DNA of 64,000 nt from assembly GCA_964454025.1 (NCBI GenBank), contig CAYVRP010000004.1, positions 62,001-126,000 on the forward strand. The letters are read 5' to 3'. Positions 26,889 to 34,276 of the stretch are shown here, one piece after another. This DNA comes from JAFGBI01 sp964454025. GTDB lineage: Bacteria > Myxococcota_A > Polyangia > Polyangiales > Polyangiaceae. The number at the start of each line of letters is the position of its first letter. Position 1 is the stretch's first letter. The notes under the pieces were generated by a model. The model did not search any database. It worked only from the letters and a program-made list of their open reading frames with translations, and had not been told where the DNA came from. The position numbers and the translations under genes are program-made.

Positions 26889-27044
26889 GGTCTTCGCGCA
26901 GTTCTAGCGGATCCGTGCCCAGCCGTCAGCCGCCCGGGCAACGCGACGGTGCGGCCGCCGGGCCCCTGGACGGCGCCAGGCGATTGCCCCGTCGCGGCGC
27001 GCCGGCGGCCAGGATCACGCCGCGTGAGCCGCTGCGGGTAGCGG

Positions 27045-27072
27045 TTGGCCGCCGCGCCGTGCGCAATATGCT
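27045..27072 (+). promoter_or_regulatory. Possible sigma70-type promoter of the amidotransferase-like gene
   Basis: TTGGCC (27045-27050, 4 of 6) and TATGCT (27067-27072, 4 of 6) are spaced 16 bases apart, 71 bases before the ATG at 27143. The stretch 26889-27142 between the divergent genes contains nothing else I can name. Match quality is moderate, so this is a candidate only. Confidence 0.3.
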
Positions 27073-27142
27073 AGACACCATCCCCGTCGCACGCGGCGGC
27101 CGTCGGTCGCTCGCCAGCCACGCGCTCGAGACGACAGGACTC

Positions 27143-27973
27143 ATGGCTCGCCTGCTCGGATTCATCGGCAATCGCCCCGACCACGCGATGGGAGTGCTCC
27201 GCGCCCACGCGGAAGTGCTCCGGTGCCAGCCATCGGCGGGGTCATCGGTCGGCTGGGGCGTGGGCTTCTTCCAGAACGGAGAGGTGCTGCTGCGCCGTCG
27301 CCCCAGCGACGACCGTCCCCTCGTCGATCCGATCGAGTCGGGGATCGAGATGCGCACGGACGCGGCGATCGGACATGTCCGGGTGGCTCCCACGGGCACC
27401 CTCCGGACCGAAGACACCCAGCCGTTCCGCCATCGGTCCTGGCTCTTCGCCCAGATCGGGGCGGTGCACGGCTTCGATCGCCTCGGCCCCGAACTGACCG
27501 AGGCCATCGCGACGTTCCTGCGTCCCAACGTGCGCGGCGAGAGCGACGCGGAGGTCTGCTTCTATCTTTTTCTGACCTTCCTCCACCAGACGGGCGGGCT
27601 CGACGCCCCCCGCCGCGACCCGACCTCGGTCGTCGCGTCACTGCGCGCGGGTCTCTCGCTCGTCGATCGCCTCGCGGCGTCCCGGGGCTACCCGACCAGT
27701 GACCTCGACCTGATGACGAGCGATGGGGAGCACCTCTTCGCCGTTCACCGCAGCGGGAGCATGGTGTACCGCACGTTCGACGGCAGACACGACCTCGACG
27801 CGCTCTACTCCGGAGAGGCCCCGCTCGTCGCGAGGCCCCCCCGGATCGCCCAGGCACGGTACACGGTCATCGCCTCGCCGGCGGTGCCGGCCACTCGCGC
27901 GTGGACAACCCTGCCGTCCCGAGTGATCTTCACCGTGCCCCGTGACGCGCCGCCCTCCGTCGAGCCGCTCTGA
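27143..27973 (+). CDS. Class II glutamine amidotransferase-like protein lacking the catalytic Cys
   Basis: A 276-residue protein of the Ntn-hydrolase class II amidotransferase fold (YafJ/Gn-AT_II-like), recognisable by its start (MARLLGFIGN), GHVR (78-80) and the E-V-CFYLFLTF helix. In active enzymes the second residue is a Cys that becomes the N-terminal nucleophile; here it is Ala (GCT). Other signature positions are also changed: NTHPF reads D91-TQPF, and the HNG oxyanion motif reads A103-QIG106. It is therefore probably a non-catalytic homologue with a binding or regulatory role. The following lipoprotein gene overlaps its last 32 bases. Family assignment is by my recognition of the motifs, not by a search. 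Confidence 0.75.
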   Translation: MARLLGFIGNRPDHAMGVLRAHAEVLRCQPSAGSSVGWGVGFFQNGEVLLRRRPSDDRPLVDPIESGIEMRTDAAIGHVRVAPTGTLRTEDTQPFRHRSWLFAQIGAVHGFDRLGPELTEAIATFLRPNVRGESDAEVCFYLFLTFLHQTGGLDAPRRDPTSVVASLRAGLSLVDRLAASRGYPTSDLDLMTSDGEHLFAVHRSGSMVYRTFDGRHDLDALYSGEAPLVARPPRIAQARYTVIASPAVPATRAWTTLPSRVIFTVPRDAPPSVEPL

Positions 27974-28631
27974 TCGCTGCCACTCGGCGGCAGCGCGCGC
28001 GCGCCTCGCCGCCACCCTCGCGGTCGTGGCCGTCGGCGCCTGCGCTCACGCCTCCCCGACGCCGCGCCCGGCGTCGGTTTCGCAGGAGGACGCGCCGCGA
28101 CGCGCCCCTGGGGTCGTCGCCAGCCCGGCGGCCGCTCGACCATCCGCCGGCCCCCCGGGCGCAACCTCGTCCGGTGTCGTCGCGCTCCGAGCCCCACCCG
28201 ACGACGCCTTCACCCGCGAGCTGGTGGCGCGCTTCTTCGCCGCGGTGGTGGCCGAAGACACATCCGCGCTCGCGGCGCTGTTCGCGACCGAGGCCCGGGT
28301 CGGGAGCGCCGACGGCGTGACGGGCTGGAATGCGCTCCGTGCCTGGGAGGTCCGGCTGGCCCGGCTCGACTACCGCGCGCTGGCGGGGCATGTCGTCTAT
28401 CGGCCCGCGGACGTCACCGTCTTCCGCGGTGAGCGAGCGGTGGCGCTCGGGGCTCACCGCGCGCAGATCGCCTGGTCCGTGCCACCCGACGCCGTGCTCG
28501 TGCGAGTCCCCATCGTCACCCCGCGGGCGGGGACGGTGACCCTCTTCGCGGACGAGTTGTGGTTTGTTTTGATGCCCGGAGAAAAAGGGTACAGGATCGC
28601 CTGGCTCTTCGAGAGCACCAGCGTGCCGTAG
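27942..28631 (+). CDS. Lipoprotein with SnoaL/NTF2-like domain
   Basis: A 229-residue protein from a GTG start that overlaps the preceding gene by 32 bases. The signal ends in AVVAVGAC (lipobox Cys near 34). A Pro/Ala/Ser-rich linker (about 35-82) leads into a roughly 130-residue domain reading FTRELVARFFAAVVAEDTSALAALFATEARV and ending FADELWFVLMPGEKGYRIAWLFES. This is the alpha-plus-beta pattern of NTF2/SnoaL-like proteins (helical start, sheet, LEFV-type strand near the end). No catalytic residues can be assigned. Co-transcribed with the amidotransferase-like and zinc-ribbon genes. Confidence 0.65.
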   Translation: MTRRPPSSRSDRCHSAAARARLAATLAVVAVGACAHASPTPRPASVSQEDAPRRAPGVVASPAAARPSAGPPGATSSGVVALRAPPDDAFTRELVARFFAAVVAEDTSALAALFATEARVGSADGVTGWNALRAWEVRLARLDYRALAGHVVYRPADVTVFRGERAVALGAHRAQIAWSVPPDAVLVRVPIVTPRAGTVTLFADELWFVLMPGEKGYRIAWLFESTSVP

Positions 28632-28635
28632 GCCC

Positions 28636-29583
28636 ATGACCACCCCGCCCCCGGCTCGATGCCCACGCTGCGGCGCCCCTGTAGCTCCGGGCGACTCGCG
28701 CTGCCCCCGTTGCGGCGGGGCGCAGATCGCTCCTGTGCCAGCCTCTGCGCGGTTGCACAGCGAGCCATCCGGTCCCCCACCCCTGCGGCAACCAGGCGCG
28801 GCCCCGCCGCCAACCCTCGACCCGGCTGGTGCTGGCGGCGGCGTCGCTGGCGGCTGGGGTCCCGGCCACGACCCGCTCCGCCCCGCGCCCGCGCTTCGGA
28901 TGCGCCCGCCGAGCGTGCGCCCGCCGCCGAAGCCGGTGCCTCGGGCGCTCGTGATCGCCAGCACCGCACTGGCAACGGTCTTCATCGTGGGGCTGACCTG
29001 GTTCGCCTATCCGCGCGCCCCGGTCGAATCGGCGACGTCGGCGACGACGGAGGACGACGACGCCGCGCCTGCAGACGACCGGACCGAACACCCCCCGACG
29101 GACGGCGCGGTCCAGCGCACGGTCGAGGCGACGGAGCTCCTCGCGCGCGCCAGGACCCGGGCGCTGGAGTGGAACCGCGACGCAGTGCTGGTCGCGATCC
29201 GCGCCGTCCCCATCGTTGCGGGCCGAGTCCCCCTCGGGGGTGACGGGAGGGTCGACGTCGTGTTCGGGATCCCGAGCGGGAAGCTCGGCCCGGGGGCACG
29301 CCTCGGCAAGGAGCGCCTCACGGTGACCTTCACGGCCACGGAAACGAGCACGAGCGCCAGCGAGGACGCGGCCACGAGCCGCGGTGTGGCGGATCCGGCC
29401 TGCACGGCCCACGACGCCTGGCGCGCGGCGGTCGCGTCAGGGGTCCCCTCCAATGCGCAGACGACGCTGACCTACGCCAACAGCGACAAGTACGGCCGCG
29501 CCGTCTGGCATGCCGAGTCGGCGACGGATCCCAAGCTCAACCGCACCATCGACGGCCAGCGCTGCACCATCCTCACCCGGTGA
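28636..29583 (+). CDS. Zinc-ribbon membrane protein of unknown function
   Basis: A 315-residue protein. Residues 9-12 and 23-26 make a double zinc-ribbon (CPRCGAPVAPGDSRCPRCG) at the cytoplasmic N-terminus, followed by a long Pro/Gly/Ala-rich linker. One membrane helix lies at about 103-121 (ALVIASTALATVFIVGLTWF), and the C-terminal 190 residues (periplasmic by topology) have a conserved-looking globular part with two cysteines. The architecture resembles myxobacterial zinc-ribbon TM proteins; I know no function. The gene starts 4 bases after the lipoprotein stop and ends convergent to the NTF2-like lipoprotein. Confidence 0.65.
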   Translation: MTTPPPARCPRCGAPVAPGDSRCPRCGGAQIAPVPASARLHSEPSGPPPLRQPGAAPPPTLDPAGAGGGVAGGWGPGHDPLRPAPALRMRPPSVRPPPKPVPRALVIASTALATVFIVGLTWFAYPRAPVESATSATTEDDDAAPADDRTEHPPTDGAVQRTVEATELLARARTRALEWNRDAVLVAIRAVPIVAGRVPLGGDGRVDVVFGIPSGKLGPGARLGKERLTVTFTATETSTSASEDAATSRGVADPACTAHDAWRAAVASGVPSNAQTTLTYANSDKYGRAVWHAESATDPKLNRTIDGQRCTILTR

Positions 29584-29607
29584 GCTTGGCCGGGTCCGCT
29601 GCGCCTT

Positions 29608-29624
29608 CCCGCCGCGCCGGCGGG
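29608..29624 (+). terminator. GC hairpin between convergent genes
   Basis: A perfect 7-bp stem with a 3-base loop (CCCGCCG-CGC-CGGCGGG), 25 bases after the zinc-ribbon gene stop and 57 before the stop of the convergent lipoprotein gene. There is no downstream T-run, so it would be a weak intrinsic terminator at best. In GC-rich myxobacterial DNA such stems are also common by chance. Confidence 0.3.
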
Positions 29625-29680
29625 CGAACGCCAGCACGGTCCCCCTTTCTCGACCACCGGCCTTCCTCGCCCGCGCCCAC

Positions 29681-30154
29681 CTACATTCCGGCGATGATCT
29701 TGAAGGAGTCCCCGGCGGGGATGAGCTCGAGCCGGTTGTCCGCGACCGCCCTCCGCCACACGTCACCCTTCTGAGTGGGGACCTTGTAGCTGGCGCTGTA
29801 GGTGTACTCGACGTAGATTTCGTCGTTTCGCCCCCGCACGACCCGCCGGTACCGGATCTCGTACCGGATCGCCTTCGTCTCGGCGAACTTGCCCTCGAGG
29901 TACTCGCGGAGCCCCGCGTAGTCGAGGTCGTCCGTGGCGTCGGCGTTTCCCCCGTCCTCGAAGTAGCTGGGATCGGCCATCTCGAGCAGGGCCGCCGTGT
30001 TACGGCGCTCCACGGCCTTGCGATACTGCTCGCAGAACGCGATCACGTCACGGTTGAACGCGCTGTCCTCGACGTCGGTGTTCGGGATGAAGCTCCGGGC
30101 GCAGCCCCAGGCGAACAGCAGTGGCATCAGGAACACGGTGAGTCGCATGGCCAT
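29681..30154 (-). CDS. Lipoprotein with NTF2-like domain
   Basis: A 157-residue protein with a short lipoprotein signal (RLTVFLMPLLFAWGC, Cys near 18). The rest fits a small alpha-plus-beta NTF2-like domain: a helix with VIAFCEQYRKAVERRNTAALLEMADPSYF, followed by a beta sheet that runs to the C-terminus (IRYEIRYRRVVRGRNDEIYVEYTYSASY). The start could be ATG 30154 or 30148. It is preceded by a separate MoxR gene on the same strand with a gap of about 200 bases. Function unknown; domain assignment is from the pattern only. Confidence 0.65.
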   Translation of the reverse strand: MAMRLTVFLMPLLFAWGCARSFIPNTDVEDSAFNRDVIAFCEQYRKAVERRNTAALLEMADPSYFEDGGNADATDDLDYAGLREYLEGKFAETKAIRYEIRYRRVVRGRNDEIYVEYTYSASYKVPTQKGDVWRRAVADNRLELIPAGDSFKIIAGM

Positions 30155-30359
30155 CTCGGCGAACGCCGCTCCTGGGCGGCCCATTCCAGACCCGGGGAAG
30201 CTGCCAGATCGCGGGGTCCAGCGGCAAGGAGAGGACGGGACGGGACCCCGGACCGGCCCCTGGGCCGCGGTCGCGCCTGGCGGTTCGAGGAGGTCCGAAC
30301 CGCGCCCTCCCCGCCGAGCCACCACGAGGCCGGACTCCCCCGGTCACCCTGCGGTGAGC

Positions 30360-31379
30360 TCAGACCTTGACCCCGCGCAGGATCGCCGCCACCACGTCGG
30401 CGTCTCGAACCCCATCCGCCTCGGCGCGGTAGCCGAGGACGATCCTGTGGCGCAGCGCGGACAGCGCGAGCGCCGCGACGTCGGCGACGTCGGCGGCGGG
30501 CTCGCCACGCAGCGCCGCGCGGGCCTTCGCGGCCAGTACGAGCGCCTGGCTCCCCCGTGGTCCCGCCCCGAACCGCACGTACTGGGACACCTCCTTCGGC
30601 GCGTCAGGGCAGGCCGGGCGGGAAGCGCGGGCGAGCCGCACCGCGTAGCTCACGGCCTCGTCGGTGACGGGGATCCGCGGCACCAGCGCGCCCAGGGCTC
30701 GAACCTCGTCCGCTCCCAGCACGGGCGAGATCTGCGGATCGGACCCGGAGGTGGTCCGCCGAGCGATCTCCCGCTCTTCCTCCTCGGACGGGTAGTCGAC
30801 GTGCACCTCGAGCAGAAAGCGATCGAGCTGCGCTTCGGGAAGGGAATAGGTCCCCTCCTGCTCGATCGGGTTGCGGGTGGCGAAGACCTGGAACGGATCG
30901 GGCAGCGGGTGGGTTTCGCCCCCGACGGTGACGTTGCGCTCCTGCATCGCCTGGAGCAGCGCCGCCTGCGTCTTGGGCGGTGTCCGGTTGATCTCGTCCG
31001 CTAGCACGAGGTGGTGGAATATCGGGCCGGCCATGAAGCGCGTTTCACGGCGCACCACCGCTCCCACCTCGACCTCCTGGAGCACGTCCGTGCCCGTGAT
31101 GTCGGCGGGCAGCAGGTCGGGCGTGAACTGCACGCGCCCGAAGGTCAGCGAGAGTGCCCGAGCGACGCTCGAGACGAGGAGCGTCTTCGCCAGCCCCGGC
31201 ACGCCGACCAGCAGGGCGTGACCGCGAGCCAGGAGGGTGATGAGCATGGCCTCGACCACCGCGTCCTGACCGACCACGGCCCGCGCCACCTCCCGGCTGA
31301 GCGCCGACATCGCCGAGGAGCACCGCGCCAAGAGCTCGAGCGCATGGTCGTCTCCCTCGGGGATCCGTGGCGGAATCAT
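30360..31379 (-). CDS. moxR: MoxR-family AAA+ ATPase
   Basis: A 339-residue AAA+ ATPase of the MoxR class. Walker A reads GVPGLAKT, Walker B LVLADEINR, and the MoxR-typical RTPPKTQAALLQAMQERNVTVGG segment and ATRNPIEQEGTYSLPEAQLDRF sensor stretch are intact. MoxR proteins act as chaperones for metal or cofactor insertion or for complex maturation, usually next to DUF58 and von Willebrand A genes. None of these is visible here: the downstream neighbour is a lipoprotein and the upstream gene is on the other strand. The molecular partner is therefore unknown. The length is normal for the family. Confidence 0.93.
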   Translation of the reverse strand: MIPPRIPEGDDHALELLARCSSAMSALSREVARAVVGQDAVVEAMLITLLARGHALLVGVPGLAKTLLVSSVARALSLTFGRVQFTPDLLPADITGTDVLQEVEVGAVVRRETRFMAGPIFHHLVLADEINRTPPKTQAALLQAMQERNVTVGGETHPLPDPFQVFATRNPIEQEGTYSLPEAQLDRFLLEVHVDYPSEEEEREIARRTTSGSDPQISPVLGADEVRALGALVPRIPVTDEAVSYAVRLARASRPACPDAPKEVSQYVRFGAGPRGSQALVLAAKARAALRGEPAADVADVAALALSALRHRIVLGYRAEADGVRDADVVAAILRGVKV

Positions 31380-31487
31380 GGGGGTGGGGGGCTCGGGGCC
31401 GAGGGGAGCCCCGGCGTGGGGGGCGGGAGCTTATCACCCGCCCCCGCTTGCAGCGACCCCGGACCAGACGCTATGGCTGGCGCACCG

Positions 31488-31757
31488 ATGAACCAGTCAG
31501 TCTCGGTGGCGACGCAGAGCCCTGCCACGGCACCGAGCAGTCCGCCCGCGACGGCCCGGCCCGTGCTCGGGTCGCGCACCGTCGTGGAGCGGCCTCCCCC
31601 GGGGCTTGCCCGGGGAGCCGTCCCCGCCCCGGCGTGGGTCGTCATCGGCCTTGGCGTCACGCTCGTTTTGGTGGGCACCGCAGCGCTCGTCTGGCGCGCG
31701 ACCGCTCGCCGACGCCCGCGAGGCGGAGGACGCTCCCGGGCGCCGGGCGTCACCTGA
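31488..31757 (+). CDS. Possible small membrane protein
   Basis: An 89-codon frame with an ATG start, a Ser/Ala/Pro-rich N-terminal half, one strongly hydrophobic helix (about 48-68, WVVIGLGVTLVLVGTAALVW) and a basic Arg/Gly/Ala tail. The single helix followed by Arg suggests an N-out, C-in orientation. It lies between the divergent MoxR gene and the LRR lipoprotein gene. The N-terminal composition is close to what GC-rich noncoding DNA gives, so this is a moderate-to-weak call. An in-frame ATG at 31473 is an alternative start. Confidence 0.4.
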   Translation: MNQSVSVATQSPATAPSSPPATARPVLGSRTVVERPPPGLARGAVPAPAWVVIGLGVTLVLVGTAALVWRATARRRPRGGGRSRAPGVT

Positions 31758-31795
31758 GCGTCGCCGCCCACGGCGCGAGCTGTTAGGCTGCGGCC

Positions 31796-32785
31796 ATGGT
31801 GCGGACGGCCGCCACCGCCCTCAGGGCACCATCGGTCGTGGTGGGTGCGCTGCTGGCCCTCCAGTCCTGCGGCGGCGGGCGCTCCCCCGCGCGTGGCGCG
31901 CCCGAGGCGCCGTCGCCCGTGGCCGCCGGCCTGGACAACGCCGACCGAGGCCAGGGTTGGCACGCCACCTCAGGACGCACGGAGCGCTTCGCCGACGTAA
32001 CCACGGTGCAGGTTCTGGAGCACCGTCTGCGCGCGGGCGCGCTCGAGGGCGTCACCCACCTCGATCTCAGCGCGCGAGGCTGGGGACCTCAGCTCGCCGT
32101 GGTCTTGGCGTCTGCGGAGGCGATGCACGGGGTGCAGGTCCTCAAGATCAGCGACAACGAGATCGGTGCGGAAGGCGCGCGAGCCCTCGCCGAGTCCCCA
32201 CACCTCGGCGGCCTCCGCGCTCTCGACGCGGCCGGCAACGACATCGGCGACGCGGGCATCACGAGCCTGGCCGGGTCGCCCCGGCTCGGCAACCTGCACG
32301 CGCTCAACCTGAGCGGCAACGACATCGGCCCCCTCGGCGCCAGGGCGGTGGCCGAATCCCCCACCCTCGCCGGGCTCGGCTCCCTCGACCTGACCATGGA
32401 CCCGATCGGACCAGAGGGGGCGGCCGCGCTGGCGAACGCGCGCTTCAACCGGCTAGAAGCGCTGTTTCTGCTCGGCTGCGGGATCGAGGCGAGCGGCGCC
32501 GCCGCGCTGGCGCGCGCCCCCGCGCTCGCGCGGCTCAAGATCCTCGCCCTCTCCGGGAACGCCATCGGCGACGCGGGCGCGAGCGCGGTCGCGTCGAGCT
32601 CGGTGCTGACGCATCTGCACACCCTCGACCTGAGCGCGAACGACATCGGACCCGAGGGAGCGCAGGCCCTGGCAGCGTCGACTTCCCTGACCTCGGTCCG
32701 GGCGCTCGAGCTGTTCGGCAACGCCGTCGGCGAGGCCGGAAGGGCCGCCCTGGAGAAGAGGTACGGTGCAGGTCTCAAGCTCTAG
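31796..32785 (+). CDS. Leucine-rich-repeat lipoprotein (ribonuclease-inhibitor type)
   Basis: A 329-residue protein with a lipoprotein signal (VVVGALLALQSC). Residues about 75-325 are eight or more leucine-rich repeats of the ribonuclease-inhibitor type, each about 28-30 residues with the pattern LxxLxLSxNxIGxxGAxALA (for example ISDNEIGAEGARAL and LSGNDIGPLGARAV). The frequent repeat end IGxxGAxALA resembles the RI/NLR family rather than the bacterial effector type. Anchored in a membrane, such a horseshoe would serve as a protein-binding surface. The partner and pathway are unknown. It starts 38 bases after the small membrane protein frame and converges on the RluD gene. Confidence 0.85.
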   Translation: MVRTAATALRAPSVVVGALLALQSCGGGRSPARGAPEAPSPVAAGLDNADRGQGWHATSGRTERFADVTTVQVLEHRLRAGALEGVTHLDLSARGWGPQLAVVLASAEAMHGVQVLKISDNEIGAEGARALAESPHLGGLRALDAAGNDIGDAGITSLAGSPRLGNLHALNLSGNDIGPLGARAVAESPTLAGLGSLDLTMDPIGPEGAAALANARFNRLEALFLLGCGIEASGAAALARAPALARLKILALSGNAIGDAGASAVASSSVLTHLHTLDLSANDIGPEGAQALAASTSLTSVRALELFGNAVGEAGRAALEKRYGAGLKL

Positions 32786-32924
32786 GGTACCGAGCGCTCT
32801 GCCGCCCTCGGGCGCTTCGGGTGCAATTCGCTGCGGCCTCGGCTCGACGCCCTTGGGCATCCGCGCCGGGCAAAGCGAGGGCAGCTCCTCAGGCTGCAGG
32901 AGGCGCGCCGTCGATGGCTGATGC

Positions 32925-32958
32925 AATAGATTACGTATTTGTCTGCAAGTAGTCGCAA
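32925..32958. other. AT-rich intergenic patch
   Basis: Between the convergent LRR and RluD genes (32786-32958) the composition changes sharply: about 50 bases around 32920-32970, extending into the RluD stop codon, are AT-rich against the GC-rich surroundings. A weak stem (GCAGC with GCTGC near 32880-32897) precedes it. It may be a transcription-termination zone or a remnant of another sequence. I see no gene in it. Confidence 0.3.
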
Positions 32959-33915
32959 TTACATTGCTCTCAACTCTTCGATGGCACGCTCCATGGCCGC
33001 GGGAAGGGCGCTCTCGAAAAGCAGCTGCTCGCCCGTGACGGGGTGCTCGAACCCGAGGCGCGCCGCGTGCAGGGCGTGCCGTCCGAGGCCCGACGCCACC
33101 AGATCGAGCGGGGTGCCCGCTCCCCCGCCACCGTACAGGGCGTCACCGAGGACCGGGGTCTTGGCACGCTCGGCGAGATGCACTCGGATCTGGTGCGTGC
33201 GTCCGGTCCACAGTCGGCACTCCACGAGAGCCCCGAGCCCGCTGGCCAGGACCTCGGCCACGCGCACCTCGGTGACGGCGCGCCGCCCTTCGCGGACAAA
33301 TGAGCTGAATCGCAGCCGTGACCGCGGATGCCGCCCGTGCAAGGTGTCGATGGTCCCCTCCGCAGGCACACCGACGGTGATGGCACGGTAGAGCCGGTCG
33401 ATGGTGTGCGCTGCCAGCTGGCGCTTCAGGCCCTCCCGGGCGCGGTCGTCCTTGGCCACCACCAGGAGCCCGCTCGTGTCCTTGTCGAGCCGGTGCACGA
33501 TCCCGGGACGGGCCATCCCCGCGCGTCCATCCGGGTCGGCGAGGACGCCGAAGAAACCGGGCCGGGCCAGCAGCCCGTTCACGAGGGTGCGGTCCGAGTG
33601 ACCGCGCGCGGGATGGACCACGAGCCCCGCCGGCTTCTCCACCACGGCCAGGTGCTCGTCCTCGAAGACGATGTCGAAGCGCACTTCGGGGTCGGGCAAG
33701 GCGCTCGTCGGCGGGGGAGCGCCGGGCTCGACCTCGATGACGGCGCCGGGTCCAACCGCGTCGCGGGGCCGACAGGCGCCCCCGCAGACACGCACGCGTC
33801 CCTCGAGGATCCAGCGCTGGATGACCGCCCGGGAAACCCACGGCATCCGCGCGCTGAGCGCCTTGTCGAGCCGATCGCGAGCCGCACCCGCCTCGATCAC
33901 GAACCGCAGGGCCAT
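32959..33915 (-). CDS. rluD: RluA/RluD-family 23S rRNA pseudouridine synthase
   Basis: A 318-residue enzyme with an N-terminal S4-like RNA-binding domain (about 10-60) and the catalytic RluA domain containing the signature HRLDKDTSGLL with the catalytic Asp. Other family marks are the GRTHQIRVHLA segment, also conserved, and VVEKPAGLVVHPARGH. RluD is essential-class for ribosome assembly in many bacteria, but the RluA and RluC paralogues share the fold, so the exact target uridines are not certain; the S4 domain and length favour RluD. It is followed, 37 bases upstream on the same strand, by the small acidic protein gene. Confidence 0.9.
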   Translation of the reverse strand: MALRFVIEAGAARDRLDKALSARMPWVSRAVIQRWILEGRVRVCGGACRPRDAVGPGAVIEVEPGAPPPTSALPDPEVRFDIVFEDEHLAVVEKPAGLVVHPARGHSDRTLVNGLLARPGFFGVLADPDGRAGMARPGIVHRLDKDTSGLLVVAKDDRAREGLKRQLAAHTIDRLYRAITVGVPAEGTIDTLHGRHPRSRLRFSSFVREGRRAVTEVRVAEVLASGLGALVECRLWTGRTHQIRVHLAERAKTPVLGDALYGGGGAGTPLDLVASGLGRHALHAARLGFEHPVTGEQLLFESALPAAMERAIEELRAM

Positions 33916-33952
33916 CGCGTCCGGGTCCCACCGCCCGGGGCAACAGAAATCG

Positions 33953-34216
33953 CTACCAGATCCGGCTCTTGATGTGGCCCTTCGACTTCACCAGGATGTC
34001 CACCAAGGCTCGATCGTAGAAGTTCTTCCCGTAAAGCTCGGGAGAAACCCGGCTCTTGAACAGGGCGCGGCCCTCCTCGATCTCCTCGTCCAGCTCCTCG
34101 AACAGGGTGTCGTTCTCGATCCCGCGAACGATCTTCTCCTCGTTGTAGAGCGACAGATCGCTCGCGATGGCGCGAGCGAGCCGACGGGCAGCCTCTTCCG
34201 TTTCGATGAGCGGCAT
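33953..34216 (-). CDS. Small acidic protein of unknown function
   Basis: An 87-residue protein. There is no signal peptide or membrane segment. The first 60 residues are strongly acidic and helical (DLSLYNEEKIVRGIENDTLFEELDEEIEEG), followed by a basic C-terminal third (YDRALVDILVKSKGHIKSRIW). It looks well formed and coding, with regular codon use and a compact size. It sits directly upstream of RluD on the same strand, possibly one transcript. I do not recognise a family; in myxobacteria such small conserved proteins next to rluD may be ribosome-related, but that is a guess. Confidence 0.65.
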   Translation of the reverse strand: MPLIETEEAARRLARAIASDLSLYNEEKIVRGIENDTLFEELDEEIEEGRALFKSRVSPELYGKNFYDRALVDILVKSKGHIKSRIW

Positions 34217-34276
34217 GTCGATCGGTCTCCCGGGTCGGACGGCAGTATCACCGTGCGGCACGGGGCTGTCAAAACA

